Of a stretch of 64,000 nucleotides of DNA, positions 34,432 through 46,100 are shown one piece after another. Both the position numbers and the translations under genes were made by a program. The first letter of the stretch is position 1, and the number at the start of each line of letters is the position of its first letter. The notes under the pieces are model-generated. The model was not told the DNA's origin. It was given only the letters and a program-made list of their open reading frames with translations, and searched no databases. This DNA is from Fonsecaea monophora. Taxonomy: Eukaryota; Ascomycota; Eurotiomycetes; Chaetothyriales; Herpotrichiellaceae. The DNA is taken from contig NW_019173938.1 in the NCBI RefSeq assembly GCF_001642475.1, positions 248,001-312,000 on the forward strand, read 5' to 3'.

Positions 34432-35886
34432 TCACAGCTTGCTCTTGGAGACGATCAACGCGTTGCCGGTCTGCAGGCACTTGACGGCGTCGTTGACGAG
34501 CTCATCAACAATCTCGCGGGCACTCTTCTTCTCGTTGACCACGGCGGCTGCTTTGCCCATCAGGAAGGGGCGAGCGTTCTCCATGTCCTCGTCCGTGAGG
34601 TCGTCGCCTTTGGTCTCGAAGTCGTGTTCAACCTTGAAACACACAAAAGTCAGCATTCGTGGTATTGGAAAGTCCAGGTCGGTATCTATGAAATGGGGTC
34701 GGGAACGAAGAACAGATGTGAAAGCATACCGGGATGATACCCTTCTCCGTCAGCTCCTTGATCTCGGATTGCCGATTCTCCTCCCAGTTCTTAATGTACT
34801 CGTTGGTCCTCACCCGCAGAGGTCGACCGGTGAAAATGATGGTTCGAATGTTGTCGTCGAAGCCTGCAGTTCGGACGGCTTCCTGGTGTGCTTTGGGCGC
34901 ACCAGCTTCCTCAGAAAGCACGAAGCGTGTTCCGACCCAGACTGCAGATGCACCGAGCATCAGGGCCGATGCCAGGGATGCGCCGGAGAAGATACCACCC
35001 GCCGCGATGCACTGGACAGGCTGGCCGGTGAATTTGGAGGGAGGAGCTTCGGCGCAGAGTTTGGCGACGGCGGGGATGAGTATTGAGGTGGGAATATCAC
35101 CCTGTTGTGCCAGTTAGTTGTCCTGTTCGCCAGGTGTGAGAGAAGGCAGGATCCCTACGGTATGGCCACCGCCTTCACCACCCTGAGCACATATCAAGTC
35201 GACACCGAGATCAAGGCATTTCTTCACGTGCTTGACGTGACCAATCATGTTCTAGAAGGCACAATTAGACAGATTATTCAAGTGGATGGATTTGGGATCG
35301 GCTCACCATGTATAGAATGCCATGTCTGTGCAGCTTGTCCACCACTTCCTTTGGCGGTACACCCACGGCAGAGACTATCCAAACAGTCAACTTCAATCAC
35401 CAGACACAGGAGTTGCGTTATGAGGGGTCATACCGAAAAGCTTCGCGCCAGAGTCAATGATGATGTCAATCAACTCGTTGAGCTTGCCCTTGGTGTAGTC
35501 GTAGCTGCAAAGCCGTCAGCGAGAGTCCCCTCCATGCGGGTTTTGCCTGCTCTTACTTTGTCTTTCTTGCACTCCCTCCAACCTGCGGAAGGAGAAGATC
35601 CACACCAAAGGGAGCATTCTTATCGTTCAGATAGCTTTTGAGCTCTGCAACCTGTTCCCGGAGCATGTCTGGGGTGTAGCCAACCTGTGCACATCAGCCG
35701 TGTCCACTATAGTCTTGAGGTTCTTATGATCTTTCTTACACCACCGATAACACCAAGTCCTCCAGCATTGGTAACTGCGGCTGCCAATTTAGGGCCAGCT
35801 GCCACGTTCATACCAGCCAGCAGGACTGGATGCTTGATCTTCAGGAGATCCGTGGTAGTGGTTCGGAGTTGCTGAGGGGACGCCAT
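34432..35886 (-). CDS. Nitronate monooxygenase (2-nitropropane dioxygenase family)
   Basis: FMN-dependent oxidation of alkyl nitronates, such as propionate 3-nitronate, to carbonyls and nitrite; probably cytosolic. Seven exons: 35886-35740, 35684-35557, 35504-35434, 35374-35307, 35251-35159, 35101-34730 and 34632-34432, total 359 residues; the introns are 52-97 bp. Phases match at every junction. Conserved blocks are HPVLLAGMNVAAGPKLAAAV, AGGLGVIGGVGYTP, FGVDLLLP, FVSAVGVPP, the FMN and catalytic segment CAQGGEGGGHTGDIPTS (with the catalytic His) and AAGGIFSGASLASALMLGA for phosphate binding. With six introns it is the most intron-rich gene of the window. No signal peptide or peroxisomal tail (ends SKSKL; a C-terminal SKL-like motif is exactly SKL preceded by a K, see findings). 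Confidence 0.92.
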
Positions 35887-36647
35887 TTTGATGTCGGTGT
35901 GCACAAAGAGACGAGGAGGAATGGAGCTGATTCAGGGACGTTGTTTTGGAAGAGGAGTGACGGGAGGAATTTGGACGTGGTATCTAGTACAGACGATTTG
36001 ACGGTGCTGCGGAGACTCAGGCCAGAGATATATCTGCACACAGCGAGGATCCAGGGATTTAAGCAGAGAAGAAAAAGCCGAAAGGCACAAAGTAATCAAC
36101 AAATCTGCGGGAAACGGAGAAGAATTAGGACGAATGTAGCATTGGGTATGCGCATGGTGGAAGCGGTGGAAGCGCAGCAACTCATGACATGGTCAAAGTA
36201 CCGAGGCATTTCCCCGATTCAAGGCATTTCAGTCCCACAATCCCACAAACTTCTCCACACTGTTACGCGGAATACGCCCCGATACGACATGGCTTTGGTG
36301 GTTGTGAGACACCTGACGGTCTCGGCTTAACTGTCATGTTCTTTTCCGCACATGGCGAGATGGTGAGCAGATGCGAATCAGGCTGGCACCTTATCCTTAT
36401 ATCACGTGCCAGTCTGTCCCTTATCCGGTGCCAAGCTTTGAAATGCGGAGATGGTTTAGAGTCGGCTAAGATGCCACTTTTGGCTCCCAGCGACCAGGTG
36501 CCACTGGTGACGAGGCTTTGGTTTTTTTTTGTTTTCATGCTGTAGCAAGCCGAAACCATTCTCAGTCCGTCTTGTCCAGAGCATTTGTTTAGTTGTGGTT
36601 GCTGCTACCAATAGTTCATCTCTTCGATAACTAAACATCAAGCTCGT
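35887..36647. promoter_or_regulatory. Divergent promoter region, nitronate monooxygenase / FOL1
   Basis: 761 bp between divergent starts. No gene is recognised; a T-run lies at 36522-36530. Confidence 0.55.
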
Positions 36648-38388
36648 ATGTCCACTACTCTAGCGACAGCTGTTGGCCGGATTCCCTGCATCCAGAGTTT
36701 GCCTACTGTCTTCAATCCCACATGCTCATCACGGATACAACACGGTCTCTATACAAGTAATATCCAGTGCTGTCTGCGGTCGACTGTGCACAAACGCACA
36801 TTTCTGACTCTACCCGCCTCCTCGAGAATCCGGGCTAGAAACTTCACTTTGAAGCAGCGTGTTCTGCGTTCCTGTCCGTTTTCCTTGACCATGTCTCGGC
36901 CTTTGAGCCAGATCAGTGCAAAGATGAAGTCTTCAAAGTCGGCTTCAGATGCCCAAAATAAAGCCGTGGTAGCCTTCGGGAGCAACCTTGGAGACCGACT
37001 TGCCAACATCGAGGCTGCGCTCGCCAAGATGAGAGAAAACGACCTCCGAGTTCTTAAGCTGAGCTCCCTATATGAAACCAAACCAATGTACTACGATGAT
37101 CAGGATCCTTTTCTGAACGGCGTTTGCCAGATTGAGACCAGTCTTGCACCGCTACAACTGCTGGATGTCTTGCAGGCCATTGAGAATGAATTGGGCAGAA
37201 AACGGTTGATTGACAAGGGACCCAGGACGGTTGATCTTGATGTCATCCTCTACAACCAAGACTATTTCAAGCACCCTCGGCTCAACATCCCGCATATTCT
37301 GATGCTGGAGAGAGAGTTCGTGCTCAGACCTCTTACAGAGTAAGTCTGGGCTGCATCGTTCCCACAAAAGGCTGACGTTTTCAAGCATATTGCCTGACGA
37401 GTACCTTCCGGCAGACTTCTCACCAAGTACTCGTCACCGCCGAATAAGTCAACTATTAGACGCGCTTCCAGAAAAAGACGCCACCATGTCTCCTGTCACC
37501 GTCTTAAGGCCACAGATGCCAATGGTCCGCACTCATGATGCCACTCGCAAGACCCATATTATGGCCATTTTGAACCTAACACCCGACTCTTTTTCCGACG
37601 GAGGCGTTCACACAGCCAAAGGTGCTGAGGCTATAAAGACGACTGTCGCGAATTTCATTGCGGCAGGCGCCAGCATCATCGACATTGGTGGACAAAGCAC
37701 TCGCCCAAAGGCCGATTATCTTGGACCTAAGGAGGAGCTCGAACGCATCCTTCCAGTGATCCGCATAATCAGAGAGATGAAGGAAGCGGAAAATATCGCC
37801 CTCAGCATCGACACCTTTCACTCTGATGTAGCTCGGCAGACCATTCTTGCTGGTGCGGACATCATCAATGACGTCTCAGCTGGTCTGCTAGACCCTCAAA
37901 TGCTACCAACGGTGGCTGAGTTGGGGAAGACTATTGTCCTTATGCATATGAGAGGAGATCCGCACACAATGACAAAACTCACTGACTATCCCGACGGGGT
38001 CACCAATGGAGTAGCTCGAGAACTTTACGAGCGCGTTCAGGCTGCCCTCGAAGCCGGGATTGCCCCGTGGCGAATCATCCTCGACCCCGGCTTGGGCTTT
38101 GCGAAGGACCAGGAACAGAACCTCGAACTACTTAGGAGTCTTCAGCAACTACGGGAACAAACACAATACTCTTCTGTGCTAAGAAATTTCCCCTGGCTTA
38201 TGGGCCCCAGCCGCAAAGGGTTCATTGGAAATGTTACCGGCGTGTCGGAGGCTCCCAAGCGGAGCTATGGGACGGCCGCCGCAGTTACGGCCAGCATTGA
38301 AGGCGGCGCTGATATTGTACGGATACACGATGTTGGCGAAATGGTTCAGGTTACCAAGATGGCAGATGCTATCTATCGACGGCCCTGA
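36648..38388 (+). CDS. FOL1: Bifunctional folate enzyme HPPK-DHPS
   Basis: The N-terminal enzyme pyrophosphorylates 6-hydroxymethyl-dihydropterin and the C-terminal enzyme condenses the product with p-aminobenzoate to dihydropteroate; the latter is the sulfonamide target. Exons 36648-37339 and 37386-38388 with a 46-bp phase-2 intron, total 564 residues. The HPPK domain (about 105-231) has VAFGSNLGDR, DPFLNGVCQIET and RTVDLDVILYNQ. The DHPS domain (about 287-562) has AILNLTPDSFSDGG, IDIGGQSTRP, ADIINDVSAG, LMHMRGDP, IILDPGLGFAKD and MGPSRKGFIGN. The FolB (aldolase) domain of trifunctional yeast Fol1 is absent. The first 100 residues have many Arg/Lys/Ser and no Asp or Glu, as in a mitochondrial presequence; a second possible start is Met at 36891. 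Confidence 0.95.
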
Positions 38389-38796
38389 AGGAGACAAATT
38401 GAGTGTCTATGGCAACTTACAGCAGATTTCAACATCCTGAGCAGGACGAATTGATCATGCCAGATGTATGAATTGGATTGCGCGGCTGTCAGGAATATAA
38501 TCCACATCTCGAACGAGGCTGCCCTGGTGTCCACAGTCTTCTGTGGCAAGGCTGCCACAGCCTCGGAGGTTCTTGGCCACCCATTGGCCAAGTCAACAAA
38601 TGATGAGGTCATGACCAATCGATCTTCATGCAGGTACGAACCACCGTCAACCATCAATGGGTTTTCGATTCCCCATGTTCAATGTCAGTCCATCATATTT
38701 TCTCCTCCTGTTTTTGCATTGGGATACATTCTCACTCATCGCAAGTTAGCCAGTAGTCCATACACAGACACATTCGCTTCAGCATAGATCCATAAC
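38389..38796 (+). promoter_or_regulatory. FOL1 3' flank and MFS promoter region
   Basis: 408-bp tandem gap. Its last 100 bp are pyrimidine rich on the plus strand, typical of a fungal leader. No gene is seen. Confidence 0.5.
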
Positions 38797-40309
38797 ATGC
38801 CTCCCAGCAGCCATCCCTTTGGCCTCCGCTGGCGAGCCAACACTCTTTTCATCATCTCTACAGTTGCCATCGGCCTGTTCACCGACCTCTTCCTCTATGG
38901 ACTTGTCGTCCCCGTATTACCATTCATGCTCCAAGAGCGTATACATCTCCCCGAGGACAAAATTCAATCCTGGGTGTCTGGACTTCTAGCTGCCTATGCT
39001 GGCGCTAGTGTCGTCTTCTCCATCCCTGTCGGGATCGTCGCTGACCGCACCAATGCTCGGCGGACACCTTTCCTTTGCGGCCTTACCGCCCTGCTTGCCG
39101 CTACCATCATGCTGGCTCTGGGTCAGAATATTGTGGCGCTTGTTGTAGCCAGGATTCTACAAGGGACGAGTGCCGCTGTTGTCTGGACTGTGGGTTTGGC
39201 CATGGTGCTAGATACTGTGGGACCCCAGAACCTTGGTAAAGTAATTGGAACGGTAAGTTTTTTTTTTGACGGAACTATTCATTGAAGACAAAATCTCATT
39301 CGGGCAACAGATTTTCTCCATCATATCAGTTGGCGAACTGGCGGCCCCTGTTCTAGGAGGAGTCCTGTACCGCAAGACTGGCTATGTAGGAGTGTTTGGA
39401 TTAGGTGCAGCCTTTCTTGGAGTCGACTTTATCATGCGTATCTTGGTGATTGAAAAGAAAGTCGCAGTGAAATATGACAAAACTCTTGCAGAGATTCAGA
39501 ATCCCCGCGACGCCGAAGCGCGCCCTGAAGGAACGGATAGCGAAGACGATCGGAGCGAAGACGAACCCCTGTTGCCAAAAAAGGAGGAAGATAACTATCG
39601 TATTCCAGAAGGTCAAAACAGGCTGGTCCGAACGCTTCCTATCCTCTACTGTCTATCCAACCCCCGGCTTCTTGTCGCTTTGCTGCTTGCATTCGTTCAA
39701 GCTGCGTTACTCGCCACCTTCGACGCCACCATTCCCACCGAAGCACAAACGCTGTTCGAGTTCGATTCTTTACAGTCCGGTCTCCTCTTCATTGGCCTTG
39801 ACATTCCATACCTCCTCCTCGGTCCTATAGCTGGCTGGGCCGTTGACAAATATGGTACAAAACCAGCCGCGGTCCTGGGTTTCGGCTACCTCGTTCCAAC
39901 CTTGATACTACTCCGCCTACCCTCGTCACAAGTCGCACCCAGCCGTACTGCTAATGTCGTCTTATACTCCGCTCTCCTGGCCCTCAATGGAATTGGCTTG
40001 GCAATCATCGGCTCACCATCCATCGTTGAGGCCTCGGATGTGGTGCAAAAGTACGACAAAGCCAATCCGGGACTCTTTGGAGAAAATGGGCCCTATGCTC
40101 AACTTTACGGCTTCAATTCCCTGGTGTTTTCCGCCGGGTTGACGATCGGGCCCGTCTTGAGCGGATCCTTGAGGGACAGTATAGGCTATGGCAACATGAA
40201 CGTCGTGGTGGCATGCATTGCAGGGGTCACAGCTATATTGAGTTTCTTCTTTGTCGGCGGTCGACCGAGGATACTAAAGAAGAACAAGAGACAGCTAGAT
40301 GAGAGGTAG
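38797..40309 (+). CDS. MFS transporter, DHA1 / vesicular amine transporter type
   Basis: Proton-antiport type major facilitator of unknown substrate. Exons 38797-39252 and 39311-40309 with a 58-bp phase-0 intron, total 484 residues. About twelve hydrophobic segments are present. The loop 2-3 signature appears as VGIVADRTNARRTPFL, TM4 carries ARILQGTSAAVVWTVG, and motif C-like GELAAPVLGG follows the intron. The long central cytosolic loop is acidic (EGTDSEDDRSEDEPLLPKK) and contains an acidic dileucine of the E-x-x-x-L-L type, a sorting signal known from vacuolar and endosomal proteins. The end is a short basic tail (KKNKRQLDER). It resembles fungal amine or drug transporters of the VMAT-like group; substrate and membrane are not known from sequence. 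Confidence 0.87.
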
Positions 40310-40770
40310 AGTCTTTCCAATGACTCGGGCAAAGTCGAGCAACCGGCACAGACCATGGATTGAAATTTTGGACTTTTTACCTTGTACACTACAATACTTT
40401 TAGAGGATAGCGTTCTTTGGGATTCTCTCTCTCTTCCATCTCCAAGGTATTCATGGGCCCACCGGGCGGCAAATCTCAATGCGCGTGGGGGACACCGTCT
40501 GAAGGTCCCCAGGTGCCCACGTTTCAGGCCGCCGCTCATGTCAAGGGCCCGAAGGAGGACCCGTCTCAGACTAGCCCTCAAGGAAATTATCTCCCAGAAA
40601 GGGCAAGAGTAACACCAGCCCTGTCGAAGCGGGGAGCAGGGTAGCATATACCCCACAGAAGATCTCTGGAAATGAAGGGTGAAGGGTGAAGGGGTCTTGA
40701 ACATACATGTTCCAGGCTACGAACAGCAGACGACTCTGTCAAGAATGAAGACAAGTCCACAGTCTAGTGG
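40310..40770. other. Convergent gap, MFS / Clr5-domain gene
   Basis: 461 bp holding both 3' flanks. Small chance frames only; no repeats or RNA gene seen. Confidence 0.5.
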
Positions 40771-43161
40771 TCAACGTCCAGCGTCGTAAGACCCCCAGGG
40801 ATGGGCGCCCCATGAAGGAGTTCCTGAAAGTGTCCCTGCTACCGTCAGACAGACATCTGCACCACCGCTCACAAAGGGGTGGTGAGCAGCTGGGCGCATA
40901 TCCTCAGGAGGCATTATTCCCATGGCAGCTGTGTTGTAGACCTGGGAAGGGTAAAGACCCTTGATGAGCTCGGGAGAACGACCTTCCTCCTTTGGCGTTC
41001 TGTTGGGCCCGAATCGTAGCCATTGAAACGGCGGCCGGGGTGGTGGCCGCTCTCCTCTCTGAATATACCATTCAACTTCCTGTTCCCAATTATGCCATCG
41101 GACCAACTCGTCCATGAGGGATTCAGAATCTGCGACGTGGCCCGTTTCCCGCAGGATAGAAACAAGAGGCCAGGCAGCCCACCAAATAATGAGGCTGTGG
41201 ACACCGTGAATCAGTAAACGGAGGTCAAGAACCTGTCGGAGTTGTTTCTCTGCGTTTAGAGGGTCTTGAAGACGGAGAAGCAGCATTGCATGTCGAGACA
41301 GAAGAGTCGAACGAAATAGCTGGAGAACAGGCCCATGCGCCTCGATATGGGTTTGGTCTTCTTCCAAGAGTTGTGTCGCGCTCATTGCTCTGCGGTAGCA
41401 TTGTACAGCCGCTTCCGTACGGCCTACCTGTGCATAAGCCCTCGCAGCGATCGCCAAACAATTAATGGTCAGGAGATCGTGACGTCCCATTTTCCGCTCG
41501 CAAACCGGGAGGCTGCTTGTTAAGAGCTTTAATGCCTCGTGGTATTCACCTTTCCGCATTGCATGCCATGCATAGAGGTAGCCACTAACGAAGAAATTTG
41601 GGTGCTCCCGGCCCCAAATCTGCCCGATCTGTGCGTGCGACCGTCCCAGCGACTCGCCGTAGAATTCCATCTCTTCAGGATCGTTGTTGGCCCAAGCCAG
41701 AGCGTACCGGAACGGAACCTCGTATGTGTAGCTTTTGCGCATGGCAGGCTGAGAACTGATGATGGAACAACTTGCAGAGAGAAAATTCGCTAGTTGCTCC
41801 ATCCGCTGAGTCTGTCCTAGCACCAGCATTGTCCAGCTAAGACAGGGGAGGATGAACTCGTTGTTGTGCTCCAACGCATACTGCAGGATATCCATGGACT
41901 GAGACTTGCGGAATTCGAGCATGTCTTCCTGCAAATCATCGGAAAAACATTGCAGGTAATATGGCGCGGCCCATTGGCTGGCGCTTAGTTTGTGGTCCTC
42001 CTCGGTGGTGACCTGAAATGAGTGCACAGGTTGAAAGTAGGAAGCATATTCAGGCGGCTCATACTTGATGCCCTTACACAGCGTTCCGATTGATTCGCTA
42101 AAGTCGTAACTTTGGTGAGAGTGTGGCGGTTGGCATGAACGGCATGAGTTGGGGTTAAAGATTGTCTCAGAGGGCGTAGCAAGCACGAGCAGCGTTGTCG
42201 TCGAAGACACGGAGCAGTTCGAATATGGGCTGGGATAAGCCTCGTCTTCGATTTGGAATGGCTCGGGGGGTAGGCTCAGCAGCGTATGAACTGGACTCAG
42301 CTGAAAAGATGCGTTGCCGCCACCGACCACGTTTCCAGCGCCGACCGGCCAAGACAGATCGTTACAAGGAATCGGCTCAGGCGGTAAAACTTGAGAGTCA
42401 TTTGTTGCCACCGTAACAGTCGGAGGGGAGAGTCTTTCTGGACTGCTGGTAGTGGGCGGTGTGTAAATCTCCGGAGGCGAAGGAATTCGAGGCATCGAAT
42501 CGTCTGAAGGAACGTTACAGGCTTGGACAGGCTCAAATTGTGATGGAGGAGAATCCTCAGGTTGCCGGTTTAGAAATAATGTAAGAGCACTCTCACCAGT
42601 GGTGAGTGTGTCTCTATTTCGCACACCGCAGTTCCTGAATGGTAGACTATGCAGATTTGCATGCCATTGAAGAGGACCGCCATACAGCTGGATTTCCCGG
42701 GCTCGATTGTGATGAACTAGCAGATCCTTTTCTTTCCAGGAGATGCCAGCAACCCTCAAGGTGTATTCTGCTTCGCAAAGGGACGGGAGTTTGAAAGATT
42801 CTCGGTGTAATAGGTGTCTTTTTCTGACTCTTTCGCATTCTTTCTTGATTTTTTGAGCATTAAAAGTAACTCGTTCGTCCCTCTTTGGCACCTCGAAAAC
42901 AGCCTCACTGCCACGAGCCTTCCACGAATCTGCCACCACCAGCATGGCGAGATAATGTTGGTGGGGGGTTTTCTTGCGTTCATATTTCCACTCGCTCAAC
43001 CTGTTCTTGATCTGCCTCTCGCTCACAAAGACACTGCGAAGACGGAGTTGCTTCTGGATATATTCGCAAGTTCGATTCTCCCGGAGATACCACCTGCGGA
43101 TGTCGGCCTTGAGTGCCTCCCATGTCTCCCTAGGAGGCTGCGGCGAGCGATCGCCTACCAT
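40771..43161 (-). CDS. Clr5-domain protein
   Basis: Single exon of 796 residues. Residues about 10-62 match the Clr5 domain, named after fission yeast Clr5, a factor needed for silencing of mating-type and other heterochromatic genes: W-E-x-L-K, YLRENRTCEYIQKQLR, then RQIKNRLSEWKYERK. A basic stretch follows (KIKKECERVRKRHLLH). The middle (about 190-400) is Ser/Pro/Thr-rich and probably disordered. The C-terminal half (about 420-730) is helical and looks like TPR-type repeats, with AYAQVGRTEAAVQCYRRAM and NAEKQLRQVLDLRLLIHG. The domain pairing of a DNA-binding-like N-terminus with a helical-repeat C-terminus suits a regulator, but no target can be named. ATG 43161 directly precedes the domain. 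Confidence 0.88.
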   Translation of the reverse strand: MVGDRSPQPPRETWEALKADIRRWYLRENRTCEYIQKQLRLRSVFVSERQIKNRLSEWKYERKKTPHQHYLAMLVVADSWKARGSEAVFEVPKRDERVTFNAQKIKKECERVRKRHLLHRESFKLPSLCEAEYTLRVAGISWKEKDLLVHHNRAREIQLYGGPLQWHANLHSLPFRNCGVRNRDTLTTGESALTLFLNRQPEDSPPSQFEPVQACNVPSDDSMPRIPSPPEIYTPPTTSSPERLSPPTVTVATNDSQVLPPEPIPCNDLSWPVGAGNVVGGGNASFQLSPVHTLLSLPPEPFQIEDEAYPSPYSNCSVSSTTTLLVLATPSETIFNPNSCRSCQPPHSHQSYDFSESIGTLCKGIKYEPPEYASYFQPVHSFQVTTEEDHKLSASQWAAPYYLQCFSDDLQEDMLEFRKSQSMDILQYALEHNNEFILPCLSWTMLVLGQTQRMEQLANFLSASCSIISSQPAMRKSYTYEVPFRYALAWANNDPEEMEFYGESLGRSHAQIGQIWGREHPNFFVSGYLYAWHAMRKGEYHEALKLLTSSLPVCERKMGRHDLLTINCLAIAARAYAQVGRTEAAVQCYRRAMSATQLLEEDQTHIEAHGPVLQLFRSTLLSRHAMLLLRLQDPLNAEKQLRQVLDLRLLIHGVHSLIIWWAAWPLVSILRETGHVADSESLMDELVRWHNWEQEVEWYIQRGERPPPRPPFQWLRFGPNRTPKEEGRSPELIKGLYPSQVYNTAAMGIMPPEDMRPAAHHPFVSGGADVCLTVAGTLSGTPSWGAHPWGSYDAGR

Positions 43162-46100
43162 TGGATATTACAAAACCTTCAGAGGTCCAGCTGGGAGTTA
43201 TCATTCAAGTCTGATAAAGGATACCACTGGAACGCTGAGAAATTGTGCAACGACACACCTCCCTTTGACGGCGGCGTAGGGCAGATCGGGAGTACTCGCA
43301 GTAGCGGCAGCGATCACAGGTGACCGAAAGGCGGACAGCTGTGTAGGTCAGGATCTAGAGGGTTCGAGTCCTGCTATTCGTCAGTAAAACAGACTCCTAT
43401 GGGCAAATGTTATGGTTGAAAAAGCAGGGGACTGCGAAAGATGATTGGTTGGTACTCACTTCAACGAACAAAAATGGCCCAGGGTCGCCATGGGCCTAGT
43501 TCGTGGTGTTTGGTACCATGAGTGGCGTCTGAAAGTCTCCTTCTCTTCTTCCTTCATCGCTCTTCTCTGTTGCTCTCTTCCCCTCTCTTTTCCCACCTCC
43601 TCGCCCTGGTTGGATATGGGGGCAGACTGCGTGGGTCAGTCGAGTCCGCAATCTGTAAGAGAAATCTAATCTGTCAGAAAAATGCTGCAGAAAATGGACC
43701 AGGAAACGAGGTTGGAACAACGACCAGTGGGATGGAAAGAGAGTAGGGGAGACGAGGGGGCTGAGACCAGCGAGCTTTGGTGGTGATGGGCACAAGGCCA
43801 GCTTGCGAGCTTCGGGTTAGATCACTTTGCAGACTGCAATGCTGTGTAACTTGCTCTTACCACTCCGCCATCGTGCTCCGGAGCCAGAAGATGGCAGGTC
43901 AGGGCGTGGAACTGTTCAAGATTGGACCATTTCCAGCCGTGGCAACTTGGAGGTGACACCTGTCTACAGCGAACAGAACAAGAGCAGAGAGAGCATGTCG
44001 AGATTGGAGGTTGGAGGAGGTGGAAAAGTGACAGGTCACCTCTACCCACTTGGTTGCTGAAAGCTCGCCCCCCCCTTTCCCCCACCAGCCTCGAGCTGCA
44101 TGATGCACAGACCCATCCATGCTGCATCAAGTTGGGTAGGTGGTGGTTGAGTCACAGAATTCGTTTCCACGTCTGCATCGATTGTGCATTGTTCTCCGTC
44201 AGCTGGTGGAAGGAATGGCTTGTTCGGGGTCCTGACCAATGACGAATAGCCCGATGCTTAACACCCACAGGTGCGGCTAGTGGGCAACCAGTGCAAAGCT
44301 AATCAGTCGCACCCACTATTATCAAACCAGTTTCTCGAACCCGGCGTGGGTGCGGCGTGGCCTGGAGGTCAGTGACGAGCAAAGTATCGAGTAGGGCACG
44401 ACCATCTTTTCCTTCTTCTCAGAATCCTCTGGCTGGCCTCTTCCCTCCTGAAATTACCGCTTCTCCCCTTTCAAGTTGGGCACAACTTCTCCTGCGCCGT
44501 TGGTTGGCTGCCTGAAGAATGAGGCCACTAGTCTCGCCAACGCACCCATGCCTGCGGCCTCCGTTTTCGTTCTCACGCAAAACCCCACCACGAACCAACC
44601 TGACTCGCCTCGTTTTGACCTCTATCGTGGCTCGTTTCACAATCATCATCTCGGAGAGCTCCCACGCATGACCTCCCCTCGCTTCCGTGAATTGGACCTG
44701 CCCATAAGTGGCCCTTTGTTGTTGAATGCTGGGCGACCTTCACCACGGCCCTCCTAGCCGGAATCTGCATCAGGGCGAGGTGATTGACATGCTTTGCAGA
44801 AGCACCACCACAGCACCCGAACGTCTACTTGGTATTCGGGCTCTACTGCTTTCAGACAATACCCGGCTTTGCAGTTCCAGCTTGACCCACGCCTCTCCTA
44901 ACTTTCCACCGAATCCCAAGGACTTGAATCCTGTTCCCTTGAACCATTGTCCCTTTCTGGGCATCGAAGACATCGAGGGAGTCGTCTTTCTACAACACAC
45001 CTTAGATGCTGCTACTTTTGGCCACTCCTTCCGATACGGTGCCACTTTGCCGTCGATGCATCCCTTGATTAGGCCAAGTTTTGGGAAGTTCCAAAAAGCT
45101 GTCATATTCCGCAAGTGGTACGCGAAGATGCGGTTACGTGCCATCCAGCAGAAACATTCCTTCACGACCTTTTCAATCACTTTGGGCGCCATGTACCGCT
45201 GCACCAATCTGTTCTATCCGCGATCTGTAGTTTCCATTATAAATTCGTTGGTCGAGCATCTCTAACATCCACGGTAAGCTACTTACCTATGTTACCGACC
45301 CCGTGGGCTAGTTCGAGTGTCTATCAGCGAGAGACGAGAGATGACTTTGTAGAAAGTATTTCATGCCTCACTGCCCATAGTTTCTTGTCGATGCCCAACA
45401 AGAAGCGTGCAATCACAAAACTCGTGTAGCTGGGGTAAGCAGGCTTAGATTTGGGTCTCAATAGCATATGTGCATTCATTCGTAGTTCCTTGTCATTAAG
45501 AGCTTGTTCCCACCGTCAGGGGGAAGTACATGTCCTTTGTTCCAGCCGAGCATCTCTTGACTCGTCCGTTGTTGTGGCCTGCTCTTCCCACCATAGGACG
45601 CTTTGATTTCCACCAGGCACCATTTCTATCAAGATTCTTGCCGGATATTCTTGTGCCTCCTTTTCTCGGGCCAGGTGACCAACAACGAACGTGCGGAAAC
45701 CCGCGGCTTCACGAAACTCCAGGTATTGGTGGCTCTCCTGAAGGTTTCGGAGTAGGCTTGGGTTTGGGAGGCTTATCGCCTCTTGCGAAGTCTCCAAGGT
45801 GTGGCCCGCTTAGATCGCCAGATCGTTCCTTGTGATTTTCTGCTTCTATAGATTAGGTCGTAATTCCGACAGTAACGATGGTGTCACTGCTCTTACCATA
45901 TGGAGGTTTATGTTTGCCGCTGCCCACCAATGAGGCTGGCTGTCCGACAGCTGTCGAGGGTGGTCAGCAGGCTCAGGTAGTACCACCATATAGTTCAAAA
46001 GCCAAATTCTGTCGTGCATACCTGGGTTGCACAAACCTCGGGCCAATGACCGATCTCTGCGGTACATGATGGATGATTGAGTTTGGTCCTAGCCTTGCAA

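Noticed and set aside
43325..43400. tRNA-like B box (GGTTCGAGTCC)
   Set aside because: The T-stem pairs only in part and no complementary 5' acceptor strand lies at the right distance upstream.
44726..45265. 179-residue open frame on the plus strand with a 145-residue frame opposite
   Set aside because: No recognisable family on either strand; kept only as a possible transcript in the findings.
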